A program made the position numbers and the translations under genes. The notes under the pieces were generated by a model that did not search any database, was not told where the DNA came from, and saw only the letters and a program-made list of their open reading frames with translations. A DNA stretch of 63,101 nucleotides from an uncultured Pelagibacteraceae bacterium (lineage in GTDB: Bacteria > Pseudomonadota > Alphaproteobacteria > Pelagibacterales > Pelagibacteraceae): contig CACJNV010000005.1 of the NCBI GenBank assembly GCA_902594865.1, positions 1-63,101 on the forward strand. The letters run 5' to 3'. Shown in pieces: positions 27,832 to 35,567 of the stretch (positions are counted from its first letter, which is position 1; each line of letters begins with the position of its first letter).

Positions 27832-27855
27832 AAATTTTTTTTAAATGAAAACTGA

Positions 27856-28926
27856 TTACTTAGGTATATCTCCTTCAACACCTTTAACGTAAGTCATCAT
27901 TCCTGCAAGCATTCCATCATCTGCAGTTTTTCCTTCTGCTACCATTAAATTACCTTTCTGGTCATAAATTGGTCCCGTGAAAGAATGAACTTTTCCAGAT
28001 GCTAAATCTGCCTGAAGTTTTTTAACTTTTGATCTTAGGTCAGCTGGCATTTGTGAATCTAAATCTGATATCACAACCATACCATCCCCAATACCATGCC
28101 AAGTATCTTTTTGACTCCATGTACCATTTGCAACTGCTTTAACTCTGTCTACGTAATATGGTCCCCAGTTGTTTTCAACTGAAGTTAATACAGCTTTAGG
28201 AGCAAACTTGTCCATATCACTTGCTTGTCCAAAAGCATATACTCCAGCTTTTTCAGCCATTTGAACAATAGCAGTACTATCTGTATGTTGAGCAATTACG
28301 TCAGCACCTTGATCGATTAAAGCTTTTGCTGCCTCTGCTTCTTTACCTGGATCATACCAAGTGAAAGCCCAAACAATTTTAGTTTTAATATTTGGGTTAA
28401 CTTTTTGAGCTGCTAAAGTAAATGAATTGATACCTCTGATAACTTCAGGAATTGGAAAAGATGCAACATAACCAATAACATTTGATTTTGTCATAGTTCC
28501 AGCAATTGTTCCTAAGATAGTTCTACCTTCATAGAATCTAGCTGCGTATGTTGAAACATTTGGATGTTCTCTTTTGTATCCGGTAGCATGTTCAAATTTT
28601 ACATTTGGAAACTCTTTTGCAACTTTGTTAGTTGGATTCATATATCCAAAACTAGTTGTAAAGATAACATCATGACCAGAGTTAGCTAATTGTCTAAGAA
28701 CCCTCTCAGCATCGGCACTTTCTGGAACACCTTCTACGTAAGTTGTTTTAAATCCGGCAGCTTCTACAGCTTTTCTACCTACATCATGCTGATATGTCCA
28801 TCCATGGTCACCAGTTGGACCAATATAAACAAATGCTGCTTTAACATCTTTGGCAACTGCAGCTACAGTTAATGTAAATAATAAAACTAAAGAAGAGACG
28901 AAAGAACGAATTAAAAATTTATGCAT
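27856..28926 (-). CDS. BMP-family ABC transporter substrate-binding protein (probable nucleoside/purine)
   Basis: 356 residues with an N-terminal Sec signal (hydrophobic stretch ending VAAVAKDV) and the BMP/PnrA fold: AAFVYIGPTGDHGWTYQHDVG, DVIFTTSFGYMN, GYVASFPIPEVIRG and GADVIAQHTDSTA. BMP proteins bind nucleosides or related compounds in the periplasm. It is encoded last in a minus-strand unit deaminase-ATPase-permease-permease-BMP. It has a more balanced codon composition than its neighbours, as expected for a highly expressed binding protein. Between it and the upstream permease are 77 bases, enough for an extra promoter. Confidence 0.93.
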   Translation of the reverse strand: MHKFLIRSFVSSLVLLFTLTVAAVAKDVKAAFVYIGPTGDHGWTYQHDVGRKAVEAAGFKTTYVEGVPESADAERVLRQLANSGHDVIFTTSFGYMNPTNKVAKEFPNVKFEHATGYKREHPNVSTYAARFYEGRTILGTIAGTMTKSNVIGYVASFPIPEVIRGINSFTLAAQKVNPNIKTKIVWAFTWYDPGKEAEAAKALIDQGADVIAQHTDSTAIVQMAEKAGVYAFGQASDMDKFAPKAVLTSVENNWGPYYVDRVKAVANGTWSQKDTWHGIGDGMVVISDLDSQMPADLRSKVKKLQADLASGKVHSFTGPIYDQKGNLMVAEGKTADDGMLAGMMTYVKGVEGDIPK

Positions 28927-29003
28927 AAATTTATTTCCCCTTTTGATTTTTTAATTATTTAAATTTAAATTAAATTATCTAAAAAAAAATGATTATTTTT
29001 AAA

Positions 29004-29936
29004 TTAATTGTCTTTATGAAAAGATTTCCCCAATGAACTAGGAGTACTTAGTCTTATTTTTCTACTATCACGAGAAATTACAACTAAAACTATTATTGTA
29101 ACGATGTAAGGTAGAGCTGTTAAAAATTGCACAGGAATTCTTACTCCAATAGCTTGCATATGAAACTGAATTATCGTTAAGCCACCAAAAATCATAGCAC
29201 CAATCAAAATTTTAATTGGGTTCCACGTTGAGAAAACCACTAGAGCTAATGCGATCCAACCTCTTCCACCTGTCATATTTTCAATCCACTGAGGAGTATA
29301 AATCATGGATAAATATGCACCAGCAAGTCCACTCATTGCACCTCCATAAAGTATACAAGCGTAACGAACTAACTTAACATTTATTCCTTGATTAGATGCA
29401 GACTCAGGTGAGTCTCCTACAGCTCTTACAATTAATCCAATTTTAGTTTTTTTTAAAAAATAGCTAGTTATGAAGGGAAGGGCAAAAGCAAAATAAAAAA
29501 CAATTGAATGTCCAAATAATATTGGACCTAAAAGTGGTATTGTGTCTTTTAAACCTTCAAACAAAACAGGAAACTCTTTTCCAGGAATACCTACAAAATT
29601 TTTTCCTATCATGGCAGAAATACCAATTCCAAATATGGTAAGCGCCAAACCAGTAGCAACATGATTTGTGATCAATGTTTGAGTAAGGAATGCAAAAATA
29701 GTTGAAATTAAAACTCCAGCTAACATTGCACCAAAAACTGCAATAATTAAACTTCCTGTAACAGTCATTAATGCGAAACCTGAAATAGCACCAATGATCA
29801 TCATTCCTTCAACACCAAGGTTTAGAACACCGGATCTTTCTGTAATAAGTTCACCACAGGACGCTAGGATCAAAGGAACAGCGGAGGCCATTATTGATGC
29901 AATTATCAGTCCAATAAAATTTATATCGATGATCAT
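29004..29936 (-). CDS. ABC transporter permease (BMP/nucleoside system, second subunit)
   Basis: 310 residues, about eight to nine membrane helices, BPD_transp_2 family. The start (ASAVPLILASCGELITERSGVLNLGVEGMMIIGA) is the signature of YufQ/NupC-type permeases paired with BMP-binding proteins, and GLIVRAVGDSPESASNQGIN is the conserved coupling region for the ATPase. Its ATG overlaps the end of the other permease gene by four bases. It forms the heterodimeric channel with that subunit. Confidence 0.93.
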   Translation of the reverse strand: MIIDINFIGLIIASIMASAVPLILASCGELITERSGVLNLGVEGMMIIGAISGFALMTVTGSLIIAVFGAMLAGVLISTIFAFLTQTLITNHVATGLALTIFGIGISAMIGKNFVGIPGKEFPVLFEGLKDTIPLLGPILFGHSIVFYFAFALPFITSYFLKKTKIGLIVRAVGDSPESASNQGINVKLVRYACILYGGAMSGLAGAYLSMIYTPQWIENMTGGRGWIALALVVFSTWNPIKILIGAMIFGGLTIIQFHMQAIGVRIPVQFLTALPYIVTIIVLVVISRDSRKIRLSTPSSLGKSFHKDN

Positions 29937-30997
29937 TTTTTTGAACCTATAAATTTAATTTTGAAAAAAAGTAAATAATCCGATGCAAGAAGAAAAAATA
30001 AAATCATTCCTTGAAAAACCTGACCAGTATATTTAGGTATTTGCATAAATATTTGAGCTGTCTCAGCACCCAGATAAGTTATTGCAACAACTAGAGATGC
30101 AAAGATGATACCAACAGGATGTAAACGACCCAAAAACGCTACAATTATAGCAGTAAAACCATAATCTGGAGAAATTTCTCTATGAAGCTGTCCAATAGGT
30201 CCAGTTATTTCTCCAACTCCAGCTAAACCTGCGCAAGCGCCACTTATTAAAAAAACGAGTATGATCATTTTTTTACCTTTATATCCGGCATATCTTGCTG
30301 TCTTTAAACTAAAACCTGAAACTTTCATTTGGAACCCTAAATACGTTTTATAAAAAACAAACCAACTTATAACCACTGCAGCTAAAGCTAAAAATATTCC
30401 TGCGTGAATTCTTAGTCCTTCAAATAATAACGGAAGTTTAGCAGAGTCACTGAACTGTCTGGTTTCAGGAAAATTAAATCCCTCTGGATTACTCCAAGGA
30501 CCAACAACAAGATAGTCCAAAATTAATTTTGAAACATATACCAACATAAGACTTACTAATATTTCATTTGTATTAAAGTAAGTTTTTAAGATTGCGGGTA
30601 TGGATGCATATAGCATACCACCGATTGCACCAGCTAAAATTACTATCGGAAGAATGTAAAATCCTTCTTGCTCATAAAACAATAATGCAACTCCTCCTGA
30701 AACTATCGCACCGAAAGTTAATTGCCCTTCGGCTCCAATATTCCAGTTATTACTTTTAAAACAAAAAGATAAACCGATTGCAATTAAACAAAGAGGTGTA
30801 GCTTTTAATAGTAATTCACTGAAACCATATTTATCTGCAATTGGAACTATGAAAAAAAATTTAAGAGCTTCAAATGGTTTAAAATCTAAAATAAAAAAAA
30901 TCAAACCTCCCGCTACTAATGTTAGAAAAATAGCTAACACGGGTGTAAAGAAAAAAATAGCTCTTGATGGTTGATCTCTTTTTACGATTTTAATCAA
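29933..30997 (-). CDS. ABC transporter permease (BMP/nucleoside system, first subunit)
   Basis: 354 residues with about ten helices. YufP-type features include SELLLKATPLCLIAIGLSFCFKSNNWNIGAEGQLTFGAI and the coupling loop VSGFSLKTARYAGYKGKKM. It is the larger permease of the BMP system. The gene overlaps the ATPase gene by four bases upstream and the second permease by four bases downstream, so the three membrane-complex components are coupled in translation. Confidence 0.93.
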   Translation of the reverse strand: MIKIVKRDQPSRAIFFFTPVLAIFLTLVAGGLIFFILDFKPFEALKFFFIVPIADKYGFSELLLKATPLCLIAIGLSFCFKSNNWNIGAEGQLTFGAIVSGGVALLFYEQEGFYILPIVILAGAIGGMLYASIPAILKTYFNTNEILVSLMLVYVSKLILDYLVVGPWSNPEGFNFPETRQFSDSAKLPLLFEGLRIHAGIFLALAAVVISWFVFYKTYLGFQMKVSGFSLKTARYAGYKGKKMIILVFLISGACAGLAGVGEITGPIGQLHREISPDYGFTAIIVAFLGRLHPVGIIFASLVVAITYLGAETAQIFMQIPKYTGQVFQGMILFFLLASDYLLFFKIKFIGSKK

Positions 30998-32484
30998 TTT
31001 GCTCCTCCCATTAGTATCCCAAGTTTTTCAGAGGTAACTTCTTCTGCATTCATAATTTTTGACAATTTTCCTTTATTAATTACTGAAATTTTATCACTTA
31101 ATTTTAATAACTCATCAGTGTCTGTAGATATTAATATAATTGATTTATTTTGTTCATTGATTTTAATCAATGTTTCGTGGATATAATTTATTGCTCCAAC
31201 ATCTAGACCCCAAGTTGGATTAAAACAAATTAATAAATCTGGAGAAGTTATTAATTCTCTTCCAATAATTAATTTTTGAAGATTACCTCCAGACAAAAAT
31301 TGGCTTTTTAATTCAATGTTGTCCGTATTAACATTAAAATCTGAAATTATTTTTTTGGAATGTTCTTTAATTTTGTTTTCGTTTATTAATCCATTATTAA
31401 AAAAATTTGATGATTTAAAATTGTTAAGAGCTACATTTTCAAAAATTTTCATTTGCGGAATTGCAGCCTGCTCAAGCCTATCCTCTGGAGAAAAAGCCAT
31501 CAAATATTCTCTTCTTTCTTGAGGACTTAAATCTCCTATGTAATTATTGTTAAATTCTATAGATTTCTTTTCGGAAATAATTTCACCACTTAATACTTGA
31601 AATAATTCACTTTGTCCGTTTCCTGATATACCAGCAATTCCTAAACACTCCCCTCGATTAACAGAGAAATTAATATCCATTAAATTTGTTTCAAAGGGAT
31701 CTTCACTTGTAAAATTAAGATTCGTTATTTTAATTAATTGATCTGATGAAGTTTTTGCTTTTTTTTTCTTAATTGTTTTTAGGTTCTGACCCACCATTTT
31801 GTTAGCAAGTGACTCAATATTTTCGTTCTTTATTTCACTTACAGAAACTAACTTTCCTCTTCTCATTACAGCAACTTCATCACAAAGCTGCATAACTTCC
31901 TTTAGTTTATGTGTAATATAAATAATTAAAATTCCTTCTTCTGAAAATTTTTTCAAAGATAAGAATAATTCACTCGTTTCTTGTTCTGTTAATACAGATG
32001 TTGGCTCATCCATAATTAAAACTTTTGGACTCCTTATTAGGCATCTTATTATTTCCACTTTCTGTTTTTGACCTGCTGATAGATTTAGAACAGGAATATC
32101 AAGATCAATTGAAAAATTATATTTTTTCATAATTGTATCAATTTTTTCTCTTAAACTTTCCCTTTCTTCATCTGAATCTATTATTAAGTTTTCAAATACG
32201 GACAAAGTTTCAAAAAGATTAAAATGCTGGAATACCATTCCGATATCATTCTTTTTTGCATCTAATGGCGAATTGAGCTTTAGATTATTTTCATTTAAAT
32301 AAATTTTACCTTCGTCAGGAATGATGACGCCTGATAGAATTTTAACTAGTGTAGATTTTCCAGCACCATTTTCTCCAAGAAGAGCATAAATTTTACCACT
32401 ATTAAATTCGAGTGAAACATTGTCATTTGCAACACACCCAGGATATATTTTAGTTACATTTGAAATTTTAAGGTTTGTATTCAT
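30994..32484 (-). CDS. ABC transporter ATPase with two nucleotide-binding domains
   Basis: 496 residues carrying two ABC cassettes. The first has Walker A GENGAGKST, signature LSAGQKQ and Walker B VLIMDEPTSVL. The second has a degenerate Walker A (GISGNGQSE), signature FLSGGNLQK and DLLICFNPTWGLDV. A degenerate second P-loop is normal in sugar- and nucleoside-type double ATPases such as YufO/MglA. It energises import by the BMP system. It lies four bases downstream of the deaminase gene. Confidence 0.94.
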   Translation of the reverse strand: MNTNLKISNVTKIYPGCVANDNVSLEFNSGKIYALLGENGAGKSTLVKILSGVIIPDEGKIYLNENNLKLNSPLDAKKNDIGMVFQHFNLFETLSVFENLIIDSDEERESLREKIDTIMKKYNFSIDLDIPVLNLSAGQKQKVEIIRCLIRSPKVLIMDEPTSVLTEQETSELFLSLKKFSEEGILIIYITHKLKEVMQLCDEVAVMRRGKLVSVSEIKNENIESLANKMVGQNLKTIKKKKAKTSSDQLIKITNLNFTSEDPFETNLMDINFSVNRGECLGIAGISGNGQSELFQVLSGEIISEKKSIEFNNNYIGDLSPQERREYLMAFSPEDRLEQAAIPQMKIFENVALNNFKSSNFFNNGLINENKIKEHSKKIISDFNVNTDNIELKSQFLSGGNLQKLIIGRELITSPDLLICFNPTWGLDVGAINYIHETLIKINEQNKSIILISTDTDELLKLSDKISVINKGKLSKIMNAEEVTSEKLGILMGGAN

Positions 32485-32487
32485 TGA

Positions 32488-33078
32488 TTAATTTAATGGT
32501 ATAGAATTTCCATCCTTATTTTCCTGATATTGATTTGATAAAGTTTGATATTTTTTTTTAATTTCGTCTAATTGTTTTAAGATATTTTCTTTTTTTGAAG
32601 TAGGTAAATTTTCAATAAGTAAGTTTATATTTTGACTTTTCCAGTAAGAATTTTCTTTGTTATATTCTCCATTATTAACTTTAAATACTTCTTTGAGTAT
32701 ATTTAAATCGTGTGGAATATTAAATTCCTCATTTGTAGCAGTATAAGGAAATAAATAATAAAAATTATCAAATCCAGAAAATGTGATTGCACTCAAACAC
32801 ATACTGCAGGGCTCATGTGAACTTAAGAACATGCAGTCTTTTTCCTTTGGTCTTGTATTTGCATCAAATTCATAAAATTTTTTAAGAGTATGCATTTCTC
32901 CATGCCACAATGGATTTTCTATTTCATTGTTTGTTTCTGCAACCACAAGGGATAAGTCATCTTTTTTAATTATTGCGGCACCAAATACTTTATTACCTTT
33001 AGCAACACCTTTTTCAGTTAAGGGTAAAACCTCTTTTGAAAATATATTTAGTATCTTTTCTAGGGCTTTTTCATTCAT
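32488..33078 (-). CDS. Nucleoside/base deaminase of the cytidine-deaminase superfamily
   Basis: 196 residues with the zinc-binding pair WHGEMHTL (His and catalytic Glu) and SHEPCSMCLSAITFSG. It differs from the guanine deaminase of this window in having an extra N-terminal stretch and a longer C-terminal helix, and in the substrate-facing segment YYLFPYTATNEEFNIPHDL. First gene of the transporter operon, so its substrate probably enters through that ABC system. Adenine, cytosine, adenosine or another base are all possible; I cannot choose. It has an ATG start, with a 126-base divergent gap upstream. Confidence 0.85.
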   Translation of the reverse strand: MNEKALEKILNIFSKEVLPLTEKGVAKGNKVFGAAIIKKDDLSLVVAETNNEIENPLWHGEMHTLKKFYEFDANTRPKEKDCMFLSSHEPCSMCLSAITFSGFDNFYYLFPYTATNEEFNIPHDLNILKEVFKVNNGEYNKENSYWKSQNINLLIENLPTSKKENILKQLDEIKKKYQTLSNQYQENKDGNSIPLN

Positions 33079-33204
33079 ATGCTTGAACCATCAAATAAAG
33101 AACACAATTGTTACTATAATTAAACTTAAAAGTAATAAGAAATAAATTATTTATACAACTTAAAAGTTAATAATTTATTAAACAAAAAATGTTAATTTAA
33201 ACTT

Positions 33205-33510
33205 ATGTCAAAACTTAAATCAGCAATAAGTCTTGTAATTGTATTAATTTTTTTTTCAGGGTGCCAAACCGTTAAAGATAAAACAGATGCTATTGTTGAA
33301 AAGGAAAATGAAAAATTAAGTAAATTTCTTGGAAAATCAGCTAGTGAACTTCAGATGGAGCTTGGAGAACCAGACGAAGACTTTAAAAATGCTAAAGGCA
33401 ATTTTGAGCTTGTTTATAACAGCAAAAAATATCTTGTTCCATGTGAACGTAGGTTTGAAATAAATTCAGAAAATATAGTTGTGGGTTTTGTTTCAAACGG
33501 TTGTTTTTAA
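33205..33510 (+). CDS. Small lipoprotein of unknown function
   Basis: 101 residues with a lipoprotein signal and lipobox FFSGCQT (Cys about residue 22), then a Lys/Glu-rich linker and a compact domain: LGKSASELQMELGEPDEDFKNAKGN and two later cysteines in VPCERRF and SNGCF. The LG-x-GEPD pattern resembles small outer-membrane BamE/SmpA-like domains, but similarity is too slight to assign. Located between the nucleoside transporter operon and the NCS2 permease. Confidence 0.8.
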   Translation: MSKLKSAISLVIVLIFFSGCQTVKDKTDAIVEKENEKLSKFLGKSASELQMELGEPDEDFKNAKGNFELVYNSKKYLVPCERRFEINSENIVVGFVSNGCF

Positions 33511-33534
33511 AATTTACTAATTAAAATAAATCTG

Positions 33535-33594
33535 CTCATTATAGGTTTTTTTCACTATCTAAAGTGGAGTTGTTCTAAATTAATGAGTTTTTTT
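33535..33594 (+). promoter_or_regulatory. Structured leader with terminator-like T run upstream of the NCS2 permease
   Basis: Within the 138-base gap before the permease gene, a perfect 7-base stem CTCATTA (33535-33541) / TAATGAG (33581-33587) closes a loop holding an inner hairpin CACT-atctaa-AGTG (33553-33566). Seven T residues follow at once (33588-33594), 54 bases before the ATG. The shape suits an attenuator or small riboswitch. I could not match it to the consensus of a known purine or xanthine riboswitch from memory. Confidence 0.4.
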
Positions 33595-33648
33595 ATATTA
33601 ATTCATAGCCAATAATGTAACGTCTATTTAGTTAACGACGGAGGTTAT

Positions 33649-34971
33649 ATGGCTTCAAGAAAAACAAAAGCGGGCTCTACAAACAGTCCGGATAAAAAAC
33701 TTCCATTAAATAAATCCATACCTTTAGGAATTCAGCACGTGCTAGCTATGTTTGCTGGTAATATAACGGTTCCTATAATTGTGGCTGGAGTTTTTGGTCA
33801 AACGCCTGAGCAAAAAATATTTTTGATTCAAATGGCTTTGTTTGTTGCGGGAGTTGCAACAATTATCCAAACAGTTGGATACAAAGAAATTGGTGCAAGA
33901 CTTCCTATTGTTCAAGGAACAAGTTTTGCGTTTATACCAATTATGCTACCATTTAAAGCAGCAGGATTAGGTGCAGTATTTACAGCGGCGTTCATTGGAG
34001 GAATTTTTCAAATTTTTATTGGAAAAGTTTTAAAACCAATAAGACATCTATTTCCACCATTAGTCACTGGTATAGTTGTGTTAATGATTGGATTTAGTTT
34101 GCTTAAAGTTGGTTTTATGTATGCTGGTGGAGGTGGATGGTTGATGAATAATAAACCTGAAATCTTTGCAAATGCAAATCACTTAACAGTTGCCGCTTCA
34201 GTGTTCATAGTTGCTATCTTTTTCAATCTTAGAGGAAAGGGAATGGCTTCTGCAGCCTCAATTTTAATTGGAATAGTAGCTGGCTTCATAGTTGCAGCAG
34301 CACTAGGAATGGTTAACTATGGTAAAATTGCATCTGCAGCATGGTTTGCATTTCCAATGCCACTTCAATATGGAATTGATTTTGTACCTGGTGCAATAAT
34401 TCTGATGTTGTTTATGTCAGTTGTTACAACAATTGAAACAATTGGGGACATAAGTGCTACGACAATGGGTGGTGCTAAACGAGAGGCAACTGATAAAGAA
34501 ATATCAGGTGGAATTATGGCAGATGGTGTTGGTACTGCATTTGGTGCAATATTTAATGCGATGCCAAATACATCCTATTCACAAAATGCTGGACTAGTTG
34601 CGTTTACAGGTGTGGTAAGTAGGCACGTTGGAACTATTGCAGGAATAGTATTGGTTCTAATGGGATTATTTCCAAAATTAGGTGGAATAATCGCTGCAAT
34701 GCCAGAGTCTGTGATTGGTGGAGCAGCAATCATTATGTTTGGTATGATTGTAGCTGCTGGTATTAAATTGATTTCAAGGGCAGAAATGGATCAAAGAAAT
34801 TTATTAATCTTAGCTCTTTCTTTGTCTTTTGGAATTGGGATGTCATTGTTACCAGACTTTGTGAAAAATATTCCAGATTTTGGAATAAGTTTAAAACTAC
34901 TATTAACAACTGGACTTATACCTGCTGGATTATTAGCATTTGCTTTGAATGCTATAATGGCAAAGAAATAA
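33649..34971 (+). CDS. NCS2 nucleobase permease, probable xanthine/urate type
   Basis: 440 residues, about 14 helices. The nucleobase-ascorbate signature reads QNAGLVAFTGVVSR. In this position Q-N and T-G-V-x-S-R are typical of xanthine and urate carriers (XanQ, PucJ/K), whereas uracil carriers such as UraA read E-N-x-G with T-R. Other conserved blocks are VQGTSFAFIP in TM3 and VVTTIETIGDISATT in TM8. It would import purines by proton symport, in keeping with the catabolic cluster. A good SD (ACGGAGG) lies five bases before ATG. Confidence 0.92.
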   Translation: MASRKTKAGSTNSPDKKLPLNKSIPLGIQHVLAMFAGNITVPIIVAGVFGQTPEQKIFLIQMALFVAGVATIIQTVGYKEIGARLPIVQGTSFAFIPIMLPFKAAGLGAVFTAAFIGGIFQIFIGKVLKPIRHLFPPLVTGIVVLMIGFSLLKVGFMYAGGGGWLMNNKPEIFANANHLTVAASVFIVAIFFNLRGKGMASAASILIGIVAGFIVAAALGMVNYGKIASAAWFAFPMPLQYGIDFVPGAIILMLFMSVVTTIETIGDISATTMGGAKREATDKEISGGIMADGVGTAFGAIFNAMPNTSYSQNAGLVAFTGVVSRHVGTIAGIVLVLMGLFPKLGGIIAAMPESVIGGAAIIMFGMIVAAGIKLISRAEMDQRNLLILALSLSFGIGMSLLPDFVKNIPDFGISLKLLLTTGLIPAGLLAFALNAIMAKK

Positions 34972-34981
34972 CTAATTTAAA

Positions 34982-35005
34982 CTTGTGGGGAGAAATCCCC
35001 ACAAG
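34982..35005. terminator. GC-rich hairpin between convergent genes
   Basis: Perfect nine-base stem CTTGTGGGG / CCCCACAAG with loop AGAAAT, sited 11 bases after the permease stop codon and 14 bases before the hsp20 stop. It lacks an immediate T run on either strand, so it may act as a transcript 3' end stabiliser or a weak terminator. Confidence 0.7.
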
Positions 35006-35018
35006 CAAGGTTTAAGAC

Positions 35019-35465
35019 TTATTTAATTTCAATAAGCTTCTTTTTTTTATGTTCTGGAATAATTCTTTCACAAGATATTGTTAAAAGACCATCTTTAAGT
35101 TCAGCACCATTAACTTTTACATCATCAGCAATAGTGAATGATCTTGCAAATTGTCTTTGAGAAATACCTTTATGAATAATTTCTCCATTAACATCACTGT
35201 CCTCAGACTTATTAACTTGTTTTGTTCTTACTGTTAATAAATTGTCCTCGAACTCAACCTCAACGTCTTTTTTGCTAAAGCCAGCCAATGCTACTTCAAT
35301 TGCATAGTTGTCTTTACCTGTCTTTCGGATGTTATATGGTGGATAATTTGACTGCATTGTCAAATTCCCATTTCCCAACATATTTTCAAATTGGTCGAAC
35401 ATGTCATCAAAACCAATTGAAAAAGGTCTAAGTGAGTTAAATATAGATAGATCCTTACTTGTCAT
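35019..35465 (-). CDS. Hsp20 family small heat-shock protein
   Basis: 148 residues with a short N-terminal region (SLRPFSIGFDDMFDQFENML, IbpA-like) and an alpha-crystallin domain (about 42-130): PPYNIRKTGKDNYAIEVALAGFSKKD, HKGISQRQFARSF, ADDVKVNGAELKDGLLTI. The I-x-I type tail motif appears as KLIEIK. It holds unfolding proteins for refolding by the DnaK/GroEL machines. SD AAAGGAGGATATT precedes ATG, and an RpoH-type promoter lies 63 bases upstream. Confidence 0.95.
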   Translation of the reverse strand: MTSKDLSIFNSLRPFSIGFDDMFDQFENMLGNGNLTMQSNYPPYNIRKTGKDNYAIEVALAGFSKKDVEVEFEDNLLTVRTKQVNKSEDSDVNGEIIHKGISQRQFARSFTIADDVKVNGAELKDGLLTISCERIIPEHKKKKLIEIK

Positions 35466-35527
35466 AATATCCTCCTTTGTTAAGCAAGTTTATTTATGTA
35501 AGCCCCATTAGGCGACCTACTGAGTTT

Positions 35528-35555
35528 ATATGGTAATTAATTTGTTTTTTTCAAG
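35528..35555 (-). promoter_or_regulatory. RpoH (sigma-32)-type heat-shock promoter of hsp20
   Basis: On the minus strand: CTTGAA (35555-35550), a 16-base spacer, then CCATAT (35533-35528). This fits the alphaproteobacterial heat-shock consensus CTTG...CYTATNT closely enough, and the same architecture occurs before groES in this window. Confidence 0.65.
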
Positions 35556-35567
35556 ATTTAAATTGTA

